From Allosphingosinicella deserti (lineage in GTDB: Bacteria > Pseudomonadota > Alphaproteobacteria > Sphingomonadales > Sphingomonadaceae): a DNA stretch of 64,000 nt. The stretch is from the NCBI RefSeq assembly GCF_003012735.1, contig NZ_PXYI01000012.1, positions 105,259 through 169,258 of the forward strand. The letters are read 5' to 3'. The first letter of the stretch is position 1; each line of letters starts with the position of its first letter. This document shows, piece by piece, positions 35,551 through 50,900 of the stretch. The position numbers and the translations under genes are program-made. The notes beneath the pieces were generated by a model that was not told where the DNA came from, searched no databases, and was given only the letters and a program-made list of their open reading frames with translations.

Positions 35551-36961
35551 TTTGCCCCCCCACGGCCGCGGGATCGATGGTCAGCGCGTCGAGCAGCCCG
35601 CCTGTGCGGGACAGCAGCACATATCGTGCCGCATCGAGCTCGCTCAGAGACTGGATGAATGCCGTTGCCGTCTCGAAATAGGAAGCATCCGCCTGAACCA
35701 CGTCGAAGATGTCGCCGCGGGAATTGAGGAAGCGTTCGAGCAGCACGTCGCGTGATCGACGGCTGGCGACGTAGCTCGCCTCCAGTGCCTTCAATTGTTG
35801 CTGAAGCGCCTGCACATCCGACCAAGCGATCGACGCGTCGCGGGCGGCCTCCTCACGCACGCGGCTGGCGCGGGCATCGGCCTGGGTCACCCGCGCCTCG
35901 GCTTGGGCGACCCGCGCTTCGGTGCCGCCGAACAGCCGCTGACGAAGCGTGAGCCGTCCCCGGACGTCGTAATCCTTCTCCGTCTCGAACACGCCATAGC
36001 GGCCCGCATCGATCCCGGCACTGATCTGGGGATAGCGATCCCGCTTCGCGGCCTTGGCCTCCTGACGCGCGGAATCGGCGATTGCCTGCGCAGACCGGGC
36101 AGCCGGAACGCTCATTGCGGCCAGCGCCGCAGCATCGCGGGTGAATCCCGGAAGCTGGGCGACCGGCGCCCGTTCGAGAATAGCGGGCGGCGGCGCGCCG
36201 ATCAGTTCGGTATAGCGGGCTTCCGCGTCAGCGAGGACGCGGCGGAAGCGCGCCAGGCGGGTCTGGGAAGAGGCAAGGTACGATTCGACCCGCGCAGTGT
36301 CGCCCTCTGCGGAGACACCCTGGCGTATCCGCTCCGCGACCGCGTTGCGAAGCTCTTCCTGATTGGTGACGAATCCTTCGGTGACGGTCACCAGCGCACG
36401 CGCAGCGAAGACGTCGTACCAGGCGCCGACTGCGCTCAGGGCAACCCGGTCGGCGGTGGCCTCGGTCTCCGCCGATGCGGCTCGCAGGCGGGCGCCGGCA
36501 GAAGCCACGCGCGCTTCGCTGGCGCCAAAATCGTAGATCGTCTGCGAGACGTTGAGCAAGGCATCGGTGCGCTGATCGGGCCTTGACCGTTCGACGATGT
36601 TATTCTGATCGTTGGAAAATTCTCGCGTGAGCACGTGATAGGAGGAGACGCTGAGATCGATCGACGGCAGCCGCCGCTCGCGCGCCTCGGCGAGCACCGC
36701 ATTGGCCTCGGCCCCCGCAGCAGCCCCCTCCTGCGTCGCCGGGTGCCGCCTGACGGCCGCGCCGACGACGGCGCGGAAGGCGTCCTCGGAAGCCTGGCTT
36801 TGCGCGAGTTGCAGGATCGGATCCCTGGCGGGATCGATCCCGAGCGGATCGCGGCTGGGCTCAGGCAGGCTGAGCACCGGCGAAGGCGGCTGGGCAAGCG
36901 CCGGCACACTCGCATTAAGCGACACGGCAAGCACGAACGCTCTTGCAGTGAAAGACGACAT
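35543..36961 (-). CDS. TolC-family outer-membrane channel of type I secretion
   Basis: A 472-residue protein with a signal segment (FVLAVSLNASVPALAQ), then two TolC repeats rich in coiled coil: RRLPSIDLSVSSYHVLTREF, ALLNVSQTIYDFGASEARV, and in the second half RDRYPQISAGIDAGRYGVF and RLTLRQRLFGGTEARVAQAEARV. It forms the outer-membrane duct of the secretion system encoded downstream. I use the ATG at 36961; a GTG three codons earlier is possible. About 110 bp upstream separate it from ppc on the same strand. Confidence 0.92.
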   Translation of the reverse strand: MSSFTARAFVLAVSLNASVPALAQPPSPVLSLPEPSRDPLGIDPARDPILQLAQSQASEDAFRAVVGAAVRRHPATQEGAAAGAEANAVLAEARERRLPSIDLSVSSYHVLTREFSNDQNNIVERSRPDQRTDALLNVSQTIYDFGASEARVASAGARLRAASAETEATADRVALSAVGAWYDVFAARALVTVTEGFVTNQEELRNAVAERIRQGVSAEGDTARVESYLASSQTRLARFRRVLADAEARYTELIGAPPPAILERAPVAQLPGFTRDAAALAAMSVPAARSAQAIADSARQEAKAAKRDRYPQISAGIDAGRYGVFETEKDYDVRGRLTLRQRLFGGTEARVAQAEARVTQADARASRVREEAARDASIAWSDVQALQQQLKALEASYVASRRSRDVLLERFLNSRGDIFDVVQADASYFETATAFIQSLSELDAARYVLLSRTGGLLDALTIDPAAVGGQSE

Positions 36962-37073
36962 GTCCTGCACCCCTCCCCGGCTCGGGCATTAGCGCTCTTC
37001 ACCGGGCAAGACTAGAAAAACTTCCCGCGCCTCAACGCATTGGCACGTGCTTCTTGGCCCTGCCAATGGGATA

Positions 37074-39776
37074 TCAACCCGAATTGCGTAGCGCAGTGGC
37101 AACCGCATTGATCGAAAGTTCTATGCCTTCGCGAACCCGCGGATCCGTTTCGCCGGCGCGGTGTCGCTTCAGCAGTTCGATCTGCAGAAGGTTGAGCGGC
37201 TCGATATAGGGGAGCCGAAGCCGTATCGACGCATCGAGCGCCGGCTTGCGCTCGAGCAGGCGCGATTGGCCGGTGATCTCCAGGAGGCAATCGTGCGTCT
37301 GGTGCCAGGCGTCGCGAATCCGGCCGAAGGCGCCTTGCCGCATGGCCGGGTCCTCGACGAGATCGGCATAGCGGGCGGCAATGCCCATGTCCGACTTGGC
37401 GAGCACCATCTCGAGATTGTCCAAGGTCGTCCGGAAGAACGGCCAACCTTCCAACATCTCGCCAAGCAGGCCGCGATCCTCGAAGCTGCTCAGCGCCTGG
37501 CCTGCTCCGTACCACCCGGGCAGCATCACCCGCGCCTGCGCCCAGCTGAACACCCACGGGATTGCGCGCAGATCCTCGATCCGACCGGAGGTGGTCCGGC
37601 TTGCCGGCCGCGAGCCGATCTTGAGCCCGGCAATCTCCGCAATAGGCGTCATCTGCCGGAAGAAATCCGGGAAGCCCTCGGTTTCGTAGACGAGCCCGCG
37701 ATAGGCGCGGAAGGCGGTGCCGGAGATCTCCGCCATGCCGTTGTAGAAGCGCTCCCGCCGGCGCACGGAGCGAGTCTCCAGGCTGGCGAGCAGGGTTGCC
37801 GATGCGATCGCTTCCAGATTGATCGCCGCGCTGTCCCGGGTGCCGTATTTGGCGGCGATCACCTCGCCCTGCTCGGTGATCCGGATACGGCCCTGGACCG
37901 TTCCGTTCGGCTGGGCGCGGATTGCCGAGAAACTCGAGCCGCCGCCACGGCCGACGGCGCCGCCACGGCCGTGGAAAAGCTGCATCGCCGCGCCGTGGCG
38001 CTCGAACACTTCGGCAAGGGCGCGGCTGGCCTGGTGCAACGACCACACCGAGGTCAGATAACCGCCGTCCTTGTTGGAATCCGAATAGCCGAGCATCACT
38101 TCCTGGTGACCGCGCGCCGCCGTCGGCGCCGCGACTTCCGGCAGCGACAGCCATGCGGTCATGATCTCAGGCCCCTGCTCGAGATCGCCGATCGTTTCGA
38201 ACAGCGGCACCGCCATGATATCGGCCTGCGCCGGCGAACCCGGGCGCCAGAGGCCCGCTTCCTTGAGGAGAATGTTGACCTCGAGCAGGTCGGATACGCT
38301 CTCGGCCTTGGAGATGATGTAGGCGGTGATGCATCCAGGGCCATATTTCGCGTGCGCCTCGGCCGCGGCACGGGTGATGTCGAGCTCGGACCGGGTCTCG
38401 TCCGAATAGGTCGCGTACGGATTGGTGAGGAGACGGCCGCCGGCAAGCTCGCTGCGCAGCAGCGACACGCGCCCGGCTTCGCTCAGCGCCAGATAATCCT
38501 CCTCGACGCCGGCGACCTTCAGAAGCTCGGCGACGACGCGCTCGTGCACGTCCGCATTCTGCCGCAAATCGAGCGTCGCGAGGTGAAAGCCGAACGTCTC
38601 GACGGCACGGATCAGCCGGCCGAGCGCGCCGCTGCCGGCGAACAGGCCGGCACCGCTGCGGCCGAGCGAATGGGCGATGGCGGCGAGGTCCGCGCGCAAC
38701 GCGGCCGGGGTTGGATAAGGCTCGGCAGCGACGCTGGCGCGCCGGGCCGGCTCCCGGCCGGTGAGGGTGCGATAGGTCGCTGCCAGCCGCGCATAGATGC
38801 CGGTGAGCGCTTGCCGGTACGGCTCGTCGCTGCGCGTGGACGACGCATCGTGCGAAAGGCTGGCGAGCTCCGCAACTTCCGGCGTGACCTCGGCGAGCTC
38901 GGTCGAGAGCGACAGTTCGGCGCCGAGGGCATGCACCTCGGCGAGATAATGGGAGAGAACCGCGTCGGAGGCGCGTCCGAGCGCAAGCCGCAACGACTCG
39001 GCGTTGACGAACGGATTGCCGTCGCGGTCACCACCGATCCAGCTGCCGGGCCTAAGGAAGCTCTTCGGGCGCTTGCCGAGCGCGCGTTCCCAGCGGGCGT
39101 AGAGCGTCGGCAGCACCGGCAGGAAGACGTCGCGGAGATAGGCGAGCGCGGTCTCCACCTCATCCGCGACATACAATTTCTCTCGGCGAAGCGGCCTAGT
39201 CTGCCACAGCAGGGCGATCTGGCGAAGGATGGCTTCCTCGACGAGATCGCCGTCTTCGGTCTCCTCGCTGCCGGCGTCGCGTTCGATCATCAGATCGGCG
39301 ATCCGGTTGCGGTGATCGATCATGCTCTTGCGCCGCACCTCGGTCGGGTGCGCGGTAAGCACCGGTACGATCAGCGCGCGATCGAGCATCGCGGCGACGG
39401 CGGAATCGTCGATGCCTTTTTCGCGCAGCTCGGCGAGCGCTTCCTCGAAGCTCGAGCCGGGCTCGCGGGCGATGCCCTGCCGGTCCTCGGCGAGATTCGC
39501 GAGCATCGAGAACAGCATGAAGCCGCGGACGAAGGCGAGCGTCTCGTCGAGGGTCAGCCCCTCGAGACCGAGATCGGCATCGGCGTCGACTCCGCGGTAG
39601 CGATCGACCGACGCCTGGCGGATCTGCTCGATGCGCTCGAACAATTGCTCGCCGCCATAAGCGCGGATGACGTCGCCGAGCAGCTTGCCGAGATAGCGGA
39701 TATCGGGATTCTGCCCGATCGCGCGGCCGTTGCGATGGGCGGCGGCAGGTTCGGCCAGGGGCGCTTGATCATTCAC
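37074..39776 (-). CDS. ppc: Phosphoenolpyruvate carboxylase
   Basis: A 900-residue enzyme of normal length that makes oxaloacetate from PEP and bicarbonate. Catalytic signatures are present: VLTAHPTEVRRKS, GYSDSNKDGGYLTS and FHGRGGAVGRGGG, plus the C-terminal LRLPYIEPLNLLQIELLKR and the final NSG. The start is a GTG (VNDQAPLAEPAAAHRNG), since no ATG fits. It follows gltD by 79 bp; a hairpin in that gap may lower but need not stop read-through. Oxaloacetate feeds aspartate and hence the Thr, Ile and Met genes to the right. Confidence 0.95.
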   Translation of the reverse strand: MNDQAPLAEPAAAHRNGRAIGQNPDIRYLGKLLGDVIRAYGGEQLFERIEQIRQASVDRYRGVDADADLGLEGLTLDETLAFVRGFMLFSMLANLAEDRQGIAREPGSSFEEALAELREKGIDDSAVAAMLDRALIVPVLTAHPTEVRRKSMIDHRNRIADLMIERDAGSEETEDGDLVEEAILRQIALLWQTRPLRREKLYVADEVETALAYLRDVFLPVLPTLYARWERALGKRPKSFLRPGSWIGGDRDGNPFVNAESLRLALGRASDAVLSHYLAEVHALGAELSLSTELAEVTPEVAELASLSHDASSTRSDEPYRQALTGIYARLAATYRTLTGREPARRASVAAEPYPTPAALRADLAAIAHSLGRSGAGLFAGSGALGRLIRAVETFGFHLATLDLRQNADVHERVVAELLKVAGVEEDYLALSEAGRVSLLRSELAGGRLLTNPYATYSDETRSELDITRAAAEAHAKYGPGCITAYIISKAESVSDLLEVNILLKEAGLWRPGSPAQADIMAVPLFETIGDLEQGPEIMTAWLSLPEVAAPTAARGHQEVMLGYSDSNKDGGYLTSVWSLHQASRALAEVFERHGAAMQLFHGRGGAVGRGGGSSFSAIRAQPNGTVQGRIRITEQGEVIAAKYGTRDSAAINLEAIASATLLASLETRSVRRRERFYNGMAEISGTAFRAYRGLVYETEGFPDFFRQMTPIAEIAGLKIGSRPASRTTSGRIEDLRAIPWVFSWAQARVMLPGWYGAGQALSSFEDRGLLGEMLEGWPFFRTTLDNLEMVLAKSDMGIAARYADLVEDPAMRQGAFGRIRDAWHQTHDCLLEITGQSRLLERKPALDASIRLRLPYIEPLNLLQIELLKRHRAGETDPRVREGIELSINAVATALRNSG

Positions 39777-39808
39777 GTGCGTCGGTCCTCGATCGGCCGG
39801 GCGGATGT

Positions 39809-39830
39809 GCTTCCGGCACGCGCCGGAAGC
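39809..39830 (-). terminator. Hairpin between gltD and ppc without T run
   Basis: GCTTCCGG (39809-39816) and CCGGAAGC (39823-39830) form a perfect 8-bp stem with a 6-base loop, in the gap between gltD and ppc. No T run follows on the minus strand, so this may be an RNA processing or stabilising hairpin rather than a full terminator. Confidence 0.45.
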
Positions 39831-39855
39831 AAGCTGGATCGTTCGAATCGGCCGC

Positions 39856-41307
39856 TCAGGCGGCGCGCTGAATATCGGCCGCGAGGAAGGCATCGACCGC
39901 GCTTGCGCATTCGCGCCCCTCGCGGATCGCCCAGACCACCAGCGACTGGCCGCGGCGCATGTCGCCGCAGGCGAAGATCCGCGGAGTGGAGGTCTGATAC
40001 TCGCCGAACGCCGCCTTGACCGCACCCGAGGGCGAGAGTTCGACGCCGGAATCGGCGACCGCACCCTGCTGACGCGGTCCGGTGAAGCCCATCGCGAGCA
40101 GCACCAGATCCGCCTTGATGTCGAATTCGGTGCCGGCGACCGGACGGATGATCATCCGTCCATCGGTGTCGGGCACCATCTCGGAGCGGGCGCAGCGCAC
40201 GCCGGTGACGCGGCCGTCCTCGCCGATGAATTCGGTGGTGACGACGGAGAATTCGCGTTCCGCGCCCTCTTCCTGACTGGACGAGGTGCGAAGCTTCAGC
40301 GGCCAGTTCGGCCAGGTCAGCGCCTTGTTCTCGCGCAACGGCGGCTGCGGCATGATCTCGAACTGGGTGACGGAAAGCGCACCCTGGCGGTTCGATGTGC
40401 CGATGCAGTCGGAGCCGGTATCGCCGCCGCCGATGACGAGGACGTGCTTGCCCTCGGCCGAGATGGTGGAATTGCCCGCCGCGCGCGATTCCGGATCGCC
40501 GGCGTTGCGCTTGTTCTGCTGGGTGAGGAAATCCATCGCGAAATGGACGCCGCCGAGATCGCGACCCGGGATCGGGAGGTCGCGCGGCTGCTCGGCACCG
40601 CCGGCAAGCACGAGCACGTCATAATCGTCCATCAGCCGCTCGACGGTGACGTCGACGCCGACGTTCATGCCGCAGCGGAAGATCACGCCTTCGATCTCCA
40701 TCTGCTGCATGCGACGATCGATGTGGTGCTTTTCCAGCTTGAAATCGGGAATGCCGTAGCGAAGCAGGCCGCCGATCCGATCATTCTTCTCGAACACGGT
40801 CGGCGCATGGCCGGCGCGGGCGAGCTGCTGAGCGCAGGCGAGGCCGGCAGGGCCGGATCCGACCACGGCGATGCGCTTGCCGGTGCCGCGGCGCGCCTGC
40901 TGCGGCTTGACCCAGCCTTCGTTCCAGGCGGTGTCGGCGATCTCGCGCTCGATCGACTTGATCGTCACCGGCGCATCGACGAGGTTCAGCGTGCAGGCCG
41001 CCTCGCACGGCGCCGGGCAGATGCGGCCGGTGAATTCCGGGAAGTTGTTGGTCTGGTGAAGGCGATCGATCGCCGCCTTCCAATCCTGCTTGTAGACGAG
41101 ATCGTTCCAGTCCGGGATCAGATTGTTGACCGGACAGCCGCCGTGGCAGAACGGAATTCCGCATTCCATGCAGCGCGACGCCTGCCGGCCGACGGCCTCT
41201 CGGCCCGGCTCCTCGACGAACTCGTTCCAGGTCTTGAGGCGCTCCGCGGGCGGCGCGGCGGCACGGTCGCGGCGGTCGACTTCCAGGAAGCCGGTCGGGT
41301 TACCCAT
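39856..41307 (-). CDS. gltD: Glutamate synthase (NADPH) small subunit
   Basis: A 483-residue flavoprotein with N-terminal Fe-S cysteines ([23 protein letters not shown] and [14 protein letters not shown]), an FAD fold ([19 protein letters not shown]) and an NADPH fold ([21 protein letters not shown]). It delivers electrons to GltB for conversion of glutamine and 2-oxoglutarate into two glutamates. It lies 16 bp after gltB. Confidence 0.96.
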   Translation of the reverse strand: MGNPTGFLEVDRRDRAAAPPAERLKTWNEFVEEPGREAVGRQASRCMECGIPFCHGGCPVNNLIPDWNDLVYKQDWKAAIDRLHQTNNFPEFTGRICPAPCEAACTLNLVDAPVTIKSIEREIADTAWNEGWVKPQQARRGTGKRIAVVGSGPAGLACAQQLARAGHAPTVFEKNDRIGGLLRYGIPDFKLEKHHIDRRMQQMEIEGVIFRCGMNVGVDVTVERLMDDYDVLVLAGGAEQPRDLPIPGRDLGGVHFAMDFLTQQNKRNAGDPESRAAGNSTISAEGKHVLVIGGGDTGSDCIGTSNRQGALSVTQFEIMPQPPLRENKALTWPNWPLKLRTSSSQEEGAEREFSVVTTEFIGEDGRVTGVRCARSEMVPDTDGRMIIRPVAGTEFDIKADLVLLAMGFTGPRQQGAVADSGVELSPSGAVKAAFGEYQTSTPRIFACGDMRRGQSLVVWAIREGRECASAVDAFLAADIQRAA

Positions 41308-41323
41308 GTTCTCGCTCCAGATC

Positions 41324-45943
<4,620 letters not shown>

Positions 45944-46507
45944 CTAAGTGCCCGTCCGTAGCTCATAGGCCCTGATCGCAGCCTCGCTGGCCATGGTCAG
46001 GGCGATTTCATCCAAGCCTCCCAGCAGGCATTCACGCCGGAAGGGATCCAATTCGAAAGCGAAGCGATCCTGGAGCGGCGACGTCACCGTCATCGTCTCG
46101 AGGTCCACCGTAAGGGGAAGTTCCGCGGCCACAGCCAAAAGCCGATCCACTGCCCCCTGCGGGAGGACTACAGTCAGGATCCCATTTTTGAAAGCGTTGC
46201 CGGAAAAAATATCCGAAAAACTAGGCGCTATAACGACTCGGATGCCCATGTCGGCAAGCGCCCAGGCGGCGTGCTCGCGGCTCGATCCGCAACCGAAATT
46301 GTCGCCGGCGATCAGGATCGGCGCGCCCGCATAAGCGGGATCGTCGAACAGGTTGCCGGGTTCGGCACGGATCGTTCCGAAAGCATACCGGCCGAGGCCC
46401 GATCGCTGGATCGTCTTGAGATGCTCGGCGCCGATGATCACGTCGGTGTCGACATTCTGGCGCCCGAGCGGGATCGCGCGGCCCTGGACGCAGGTGAACG
46501 GAGTCAT
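45944..46507 (-). CDS. leuD: 3-isopropylmalate dehydratase small subunit
   Basis: A 187-residue subunit with [32 protein letters not shown] and [15 protein letters not shown], the swivel-domain signatures of LeuD. With LeuC it isomerises 2-isopropylmalate to 3-isopropylmalate. The ATG overlaps the leuC stop (ATGA), fixing the start; open sequence upstream belongs to leuC in another frame. Confidence 0.95.
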   Translation of the reverse strand: MTPFTCVQGRAIPLGRQNVDTDVIIGAEHLKTIQRSGLGRYAFGTIRAEPGNLFDDPAYAGAPILIAGDNFGCGSSREHAAWALADMGIRVVIAPSFSDIFSGNAFKNGILTVVLPQGAVDRLLAVAAELPLTVDLETMTVTSPLQDRFAFELDPFRRECLLGGLDEIALTMASEAAIRAYELRTGT

Positions 46508-47934
46508 CGCACCAGCTCCCGAACGTCGGCGAGCCGCCCGGTCACCGCCGCCGCCGCCGCCATCGCCGGCGACACCAGATGTGTGCGTGCGCCGGGCCCC
46601 TGGCGGCCGACGAAATTGCGGTTGGAGGTGGAGGCGCAGCGCTCGCGCGGCGGCACCTTGTCGGGGTTCATCGCCAGGCACATCGAGCAGCCGGGCTCGC
46701 GCCATTCGAAACCGGCCTCGGTGAAGATCCGGTCGAGCCCTTCCGCTTCGGCCTGGCGCTTGACCAGTCCTGAGCCGGGGACGACCAGGGCCTGCTTGAT
46801 CCGGCGGTCGATCTTGCGCCCACGAACGATCTCCGCCGCCTGGCGCAGATCCTCGATGCGGCTGTTGGTACAGCTGCCGATGAAGATGTGCTCGACGGTC
46901 ACGTCCTGCAGCGCGTCGCCCGCGGTCAGGCCCATATATTCCAGCGATTTGCGCGCGGCAGCCTGCTTTGCGGGATCGGCGAAGCTTTCGGGGTCGGGGA
47001 TCCTGCCGGTGATCGGCGCGACGTCTTCCGGGCTGGTGCCCCAGGTGACGGTGGGCGCAATGTCGGCGGCATTCATCGACAGCGAGGCGTCGAAGCGTGC
47101 ACCCTCGTCGGTGGCGAGCGCCTTCCAGCGCTCGACGGCCTCGGCCCATGCCGCGCCTTGCGGCGCGAGGCGGCGGCCTTCGAGATAGGCGAAGGTCTTC
47201 TCGTCCGGGGCGAACAGGCCCGAGCGGGCCCCCGCCTCGATCGACATATTGGCGACGGTCAGACGGCCCTCGATGCTCATGTCGCGAAAAGTCGAGCCGC
47301 GATATTCGAGCACGTAGCCGGTACCGCCGGCGGCGCCGAGGCGACCGATGATCGCGAGGATCAGATCCTTGGGCGAGACGCCGAAGCCGAGCGTGCCCTC
47401 GACCCGGATCTCCATCGTCTTGGACGGCTTGAGCAACAGGGTCTGCGTGGCGAGAACATGCTCGACCTCGCTGGTGCCAATGCCGAAGGCGAGCGCGCCC
47501 ATGGCGCCATGTGCCGCGGTGTGACTGTCGCCGCAGACCACGGTGGTTCCCGGCAGAGTGAAGCCCTGCTCAGGGCCGACGACGTGGACGATACCCTGCT
47601 CGGCCGCGGTGGCCTCGATATAAGGCACGGCGAATTCGGCGACATTGGCTTCGAGCGCCGACAGCTGCCCGGCGCTCGCCGGATCGGCAATCGGCAGGCG
47701 GCGGCCGGCGGCATCGACCCGGGCGGTGGTCGGCAGATTATGATCGGCGACCGCCAGCGTGAGGTCCGGCCGGCGCACGCGTCGTCCCGCCACGCGCAGG
47801 CCTTCGAAGGCCTGCGGCGAGGTGACCTCGTGAACCAGATGCCGATCGATATAGATCAGGGCGGTGCCGTCGGGGCGCTGCTCGACAACGTGCGCATCCC
47901 AGATCTTCTGGTAAAGGGTGCGGGGAGCGGTCAC
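46504..47934 (-). CDS. leuC: 3-isopropylmalate dehydratase large subunit
   Basis: A 476-residue aconitase-family protein. The 4Fe-4S ligands are Cys in IGSCTNSR and the pair in [32 protein letters not shown] and the start [15 protein letters not shown] are typical. The start is a GTG that overlaps the leuB stop (GTGA). Second step of leucine-specific synthesis. Confidence 0.96.
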   Translation of the reverse strand: MTAPRTLYQKIWDAHVVEQRPDGTALIYIDRHLVHEVTSPQAFEGLRVAGRRVRRPDLTLAVADHNLPTTARVDAAGRRLPIADPASAGQLSALEANVAEFAVPYIEATAAEQGIVHVVGPEQGFTLPGTTVVCGDSHTAAHGAMGALAFGIGTSEVEHVLATQTLLLKPSKTMEIRVEGTLGFGVSPKDLILAIIGRLGAAGGTGYVLEYRGSTFRDMSIEGRLTVANMSIEAGARSGLFAPDEKTFAYLEGRRLAPQGAAWAEAVERWKALATDEGARFDASLSMNAADIAPTVTWGTSPEDVAPITGRIPDPESFADPAKQAAARKSLEYMGLTAGDALQDVTVEHIFIGSCTNSRIEDLRQAAEIVRGRKIDRRIKQALVVPGSGLVKRQAEAEGLDRIFTEAGFEWREPGCSMCLAMNPDKVPPRERCASTSNRNFVGRQGPGARTHLVSPAMAAAAAVTGRLADVRELVR

Positions 47935-49031
47935 GCGCAGCAGCCCCGGTTGATGGCGAGATGGCCGGCCATGGCGCTGTGGCGATCGAGCCGCTCCTGC
48001 AATTTCTCGCGGACCTGGGCACCGAAGCTGGAGCAGGTCGAATCGCCGCCGAGATCGGCGGTGCGAGCGCCGTCGAGCAGGACCTGCTCGAGCGCATTGT
48101 TGAGCATCGCGGCATGCTCGTGCAGGCCAAGGCCGATCTCGAGCAGCATTGCGGCGCTGGCGATCGCGCCGGCGGGATTGGCGATGTCGAGCCCGGCGAT
48201 ATCCGGCGCCGAACCGTGAATCGGCTCGAACATCATCGGACCGTCGGCACCGCGGCTGGCCGACCCCAGCAGACCGATCGAGCCGCCGATCACCGACAGC
48301 TGATCGGAGAGGATATCGCCGAACAGATTCTCGGTAAGAATCACGTCGAAGCGGCCGGGCGCGGAGACCAGCGCCATCGCCGCGGCGTCGACATACATGT
48401 GGTCGAGCGTCACGTCAGGGTAACCGGCCGCGACCTCCTCGACGATCCGGCGCCAGAGCTTGGACGTGGCGAGGACGTTGGCCTTGTCCACCGACGTTAC
48501 CTTGCTGCCGCGGCGGCGCGCTTCCTGGAAGGCGACGTGGGCGATTCGCTCCACCTCGACGCGCGAATAGGTGCAAAGATCGCTGGCGAAATCGTCGCTT
48601 TGGGTGCGCTCGCCGAAATAGAGGCCGCCCGTCAATTCGCGCACCACCAGGACGTCCGCGCCGGTGGCGATGCTCGCCTTGAGCGGAGAGAAGCTTTCGA
48701 GCCCCGGGATCACCCGAGACGGCCGCAAATTGGCGAACAGGCCGAGCGCGCTCCTCAGCCCGAGCAGGCCGACTTCCGGCCGCTTCTCCGCCTTGTCCCA
48801 TTTGGGTCCGCCGACCGCCCCAAGGAACACCGCGTCCGAATTGCGGCAGGCGTGCAAAGTCGTTTCGGGCAGGGGATCGCCATGTGCGTCGATGCCGGCG
48901 CCGCCGAACGGATGCTCCTCGAAACGCAAGCCGAGCTCGAAATGGTCGGAGAGCATTTCGAGGCAGCTAATCGCCTCGTTGGTCACTTCCGGTCCAATGC
49001 CGTCACCCGGCAGTACGACGATCCTGGTCAC
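47931..49031 (-). CDS. leuB: 3-isopropylmalate dehydrogenase
   Basis: A 366-residue enzyme with the start [16 protein letters not shown], substrate motif [12 protein letters not shown], Mg-binding [16 protein letters not shown] and the NAD site [12 protein letters not shown]. It oxidises and decarboxylates 3-isopropylmalate. The start is a GTG with AAGGA 9 nt upstream. A short stretch of 22 bp separates it from leuA. Confidence 0.96.
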   Translation of the reverse strand: MTRIVVLPGDGIGPEVTNEAISCLEMLSDHFELGLRFEEHPFGGAGIDAHGDPLPETTLHACRNSDAVFLGAVGGPKWDKAEKRPEVGLLGLRSALGLFANLRPSRVIPGLESFSPLKASIATGADVLVVRELTGGLYFGERTQSDDFASDLCTYSRVEVERIAHVAFQEARRRGSKVTSVDKANVLATSKLWRRIVEEVAAGYPDVTLDHMYVDAAAMALVSAPGRFDVILTENLFGDILSDQLSVIGGSIGLLGSASRGADGPMMFEPIHGSAPDIAGLDIANPAGAIASAAMLLEIGLGLHEHAAMLNNALEQVLLDGARTADLGGDSTCSSFGAQVREKLQERLDRHSAMAGHLAINRGCCA

Positions 49032-49053
49032 CTGGTCTTGTCCTTCGATTGAG

Positions 49054-50637
49054 TCAGGCCGCGCGCGCGCCGGCCGAGAAGCTGCCGCGCACCGCCCGCA
49101 CCGCTTCGGCGTTGGACGCAGCATCGATATACGCCGAAACGCAGCAGGGAAGGATGTCCCGAGCGCGCGCACGGCCGGAGAAGATTTCGCCCTCCACCTC
49201 GATCTGGATTTCGACGAGCACATTCGCGCCCTGCTCGTCCGGGCAGGTCTGCTCTGGATCGGCGGCGATATACTGCATCTCGAGGGCATGGACGCGGGCC
49301 GGAACCCGGATCATCTGACTGACCGCGGAGAAGGCGGCATCGAGCGCGCCTGGGGCGGACGCGATGTCGGTCACGCGGCCACGCTCGCCATGTTCGAGCT
49401 CCACACGCGCCACAGGATGGCCCTTGGCGGCGACCGGCGCACGGATGTCGACCTTGTTCAACTTCCACAGGCGCTGCGGCCGGCCGGTTTCCTGCTCCGA
49501 CAGCAAGCCGAGCAGGCGCGCCGTGTCGACGATGCCGACCTCGTCCGCGACTTCGCGGAAAGCGGCAAACGCCTTTTCGAGCTTCTCGCCCTGCAGGACG
49601 AAGCCGAGCGCCTCCGCCCGTGCCGCGAGCGCGTGGCGGCCGCTATGCTTGCCGAGCACGATCGCTTCGGTCGTGAGGCCGATATCCTCCGGCTTCATGA
49701 TCTCGTAGGTCTCGCGATTCTGCAGGACGCCGTGCTGGTGAATGCCCGATTCATGGGCGAAGGCATTGGCGCCGACGATCGACTTGTTTCGCGCCGGCCG
49801 GGTGTTGGTGATCTGGGCGAGGGTGCGGCTCGCCGCCATGATCTTTGTGCTGTCGACGTCGGTCCGCACGCCGAACGCGTCGGAGCGGGTGCGGATCGCC
49901 ATCACCAGATCCTCGAGTGCGCAATTGCCGGCGCGTTCGCCGATGCCGTTGACCGCGCATTCGACCTGGCGAGCACCGCCGCGGATCGCCGCAAGCGAGT
50001 TGGCCACCGCCATGCCGAGATCGTCGTGATTGTGCGCCGAGAAGATCGTCTCGGACGAGCGATCGACATGGTTCGACAGGAAGCGGAACAGGTCGAAGAT
50101 CTCGTCGGGCGTGGTGTAGCCGACCGTGTCCGGTACGTTGAGCGTGGTCGCGCCCGCCGCCGCCGCCGCGGACAGGCATTCGACCAGATAGTCGCGCTCG
50201 GTGCGGATCGCGTCCTCGGCCGAGAATTCGACGTCGTCGGTGAACTCGCGGGCATAAGCGATCGCCGAGCGGATATTCTCGAGCACCGTCTCGCGGCTCA
50301 TGTGGAGCTTGAACTCGCGGTGCAACGGGCTCGTGCCGATGAAGACGTGGATACGGCGGCGTGGTGCCGGCGCCAGCGCGTTGCCGGCGGCGAAGATGTC
50401 GCCGCGCGTCGCGCGCGCCAGCGACGCGATCACCGGTCCCTCGACCTGTCGGGCGATCTCGGAAATCGCGTCCGAATCGCGCTGCCCCGATGCCGCGAAC
50501 CCGGCCTCGATCACGTCGACCTTCAGCGCACCCAACGCGCGGGCCATGCGCAGCTTGCCGTCCGGAGTCATCGAGAAGCCGGGCGCCTGTTCGCCGTCGC
50601 GCAGCGTGGTGTCGAGGATACGGACCGTATCGGTCAT
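49054..50637 (-). CDS. leuA: 2-isopropylmalate synthase
   Basis: A 527-residue synthase with DTTLRDGEQAPGFSM at the start, the metal site in FSAHNHDDLGMAVANSL, NGIGERAGNCALED, and a C-terminal LeuA allosteric domain that ends in a Cys-rich loop (ARDILPCCVSAYIDA). It condenses 2-oxoisovalerate with acetyl-CoA; the regulatory domain should allow leucine feedback. The ATG overlaps the stop of the small AHAS subunit (ATGA). Confidence 0.95.
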   Translation of the reverse strand: MTDTVRILDTTLRDGEQAPGFSMTPDGKLRMARALGALKVDVIEAGFAASGQRDSDAISEIARQVEGPVIASLARATRGDIFAAGNALAPAPRRRIHVFIGTSPLHREFKLHMSRETVLENIRSAIAYAREFTDDVEFSAEDAIRTERDYLVECLSAAAAAGATTLNVPDTVGYTTPDEIFDLFRFLSNHVDRSSETIFSAHNHDDLGMAVANSLAAIRGGARQVECAVNGIGERAGNCALEDLVMAIRTRSDAFGVRTDVDSTKIMAASRTLAQITNTRPARNKSIVGANAFAHESGIHQHGVLQNRETYEIMKPEDIGLTTEAIVLGKHSGRHALAARAEALGFVLQGEKLEKAFAAFREVADEVGIVDTARLLGLLSEQETGRPQRLWKLNKVDIRAPVAAKGHPVARVELEHGERGRVTDIASAPGALDAAFSAVSQMIRVPARVHALEMQYIAADPEQTCPDEQGANVLVEIQIEVEGEIFSGRARARDILPCCVSAYIDAASNAEAVRAVRGSFSAGARAA

Positions 50638-50900
50638 TGGGCTGCACCTTGGGTCGGTTCTGGGCTGAAACAGGAAACGGCATGAACGTCGTAGAGGCGG
50701 GTGAGATGGCCCGCGACGATGCCAAGATTGCGGCCGGCGTCGCGGGGCCGCAGATCGAGCGACAGCGCCCCGCGGCCCTCACCCGCCTCGTTCATACGGA
50801 TACCGCGCACCTCGAAGCCGCGGCGCTCGACCAGGCCGACGACACGCAAGAGAGCGCCTTCGTTCAGCGCGAAATCGATTTCGAGCCGGTGACCGGTCAC
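50634..50900 (-). CDS. ilvM: Acetolactate synthase small subunit, short IlvM-type
   Basis: An 88-residue protein consisting of a single ACT-like domain (HRLEIDFALNEGALLRVVGLVERRGFEVRGIRM). It lacks the C-terminal domain of the usual 160-170-residue IlvN/IlvH. This is the size of enteric IlvM, the partner of AHAS II. The start is a GTG overlapping the stop of the large subunit (GTGA). The symbol follows this size class; ilvN would be the alternative. Confidence 0.85.
   Translation of the reverse strand: MTGHRLEIDFALNEGALLRVVGLVERRGFEVRGIRMNEAGEGRGALSLDLRPRDAGRNLGIVAGHLTRLYDVHAVSCFSPEPTQGAAQ

Noticed and set aside
37045..37069. TTGGCACG word and ATTGGCA/TGCCAAT inverted repeat between ppc and tolC, considered as a sigma-54 promoter
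   Set aside because: The -12 element is missing and the word points toward the end of ppc, not toward tolC.
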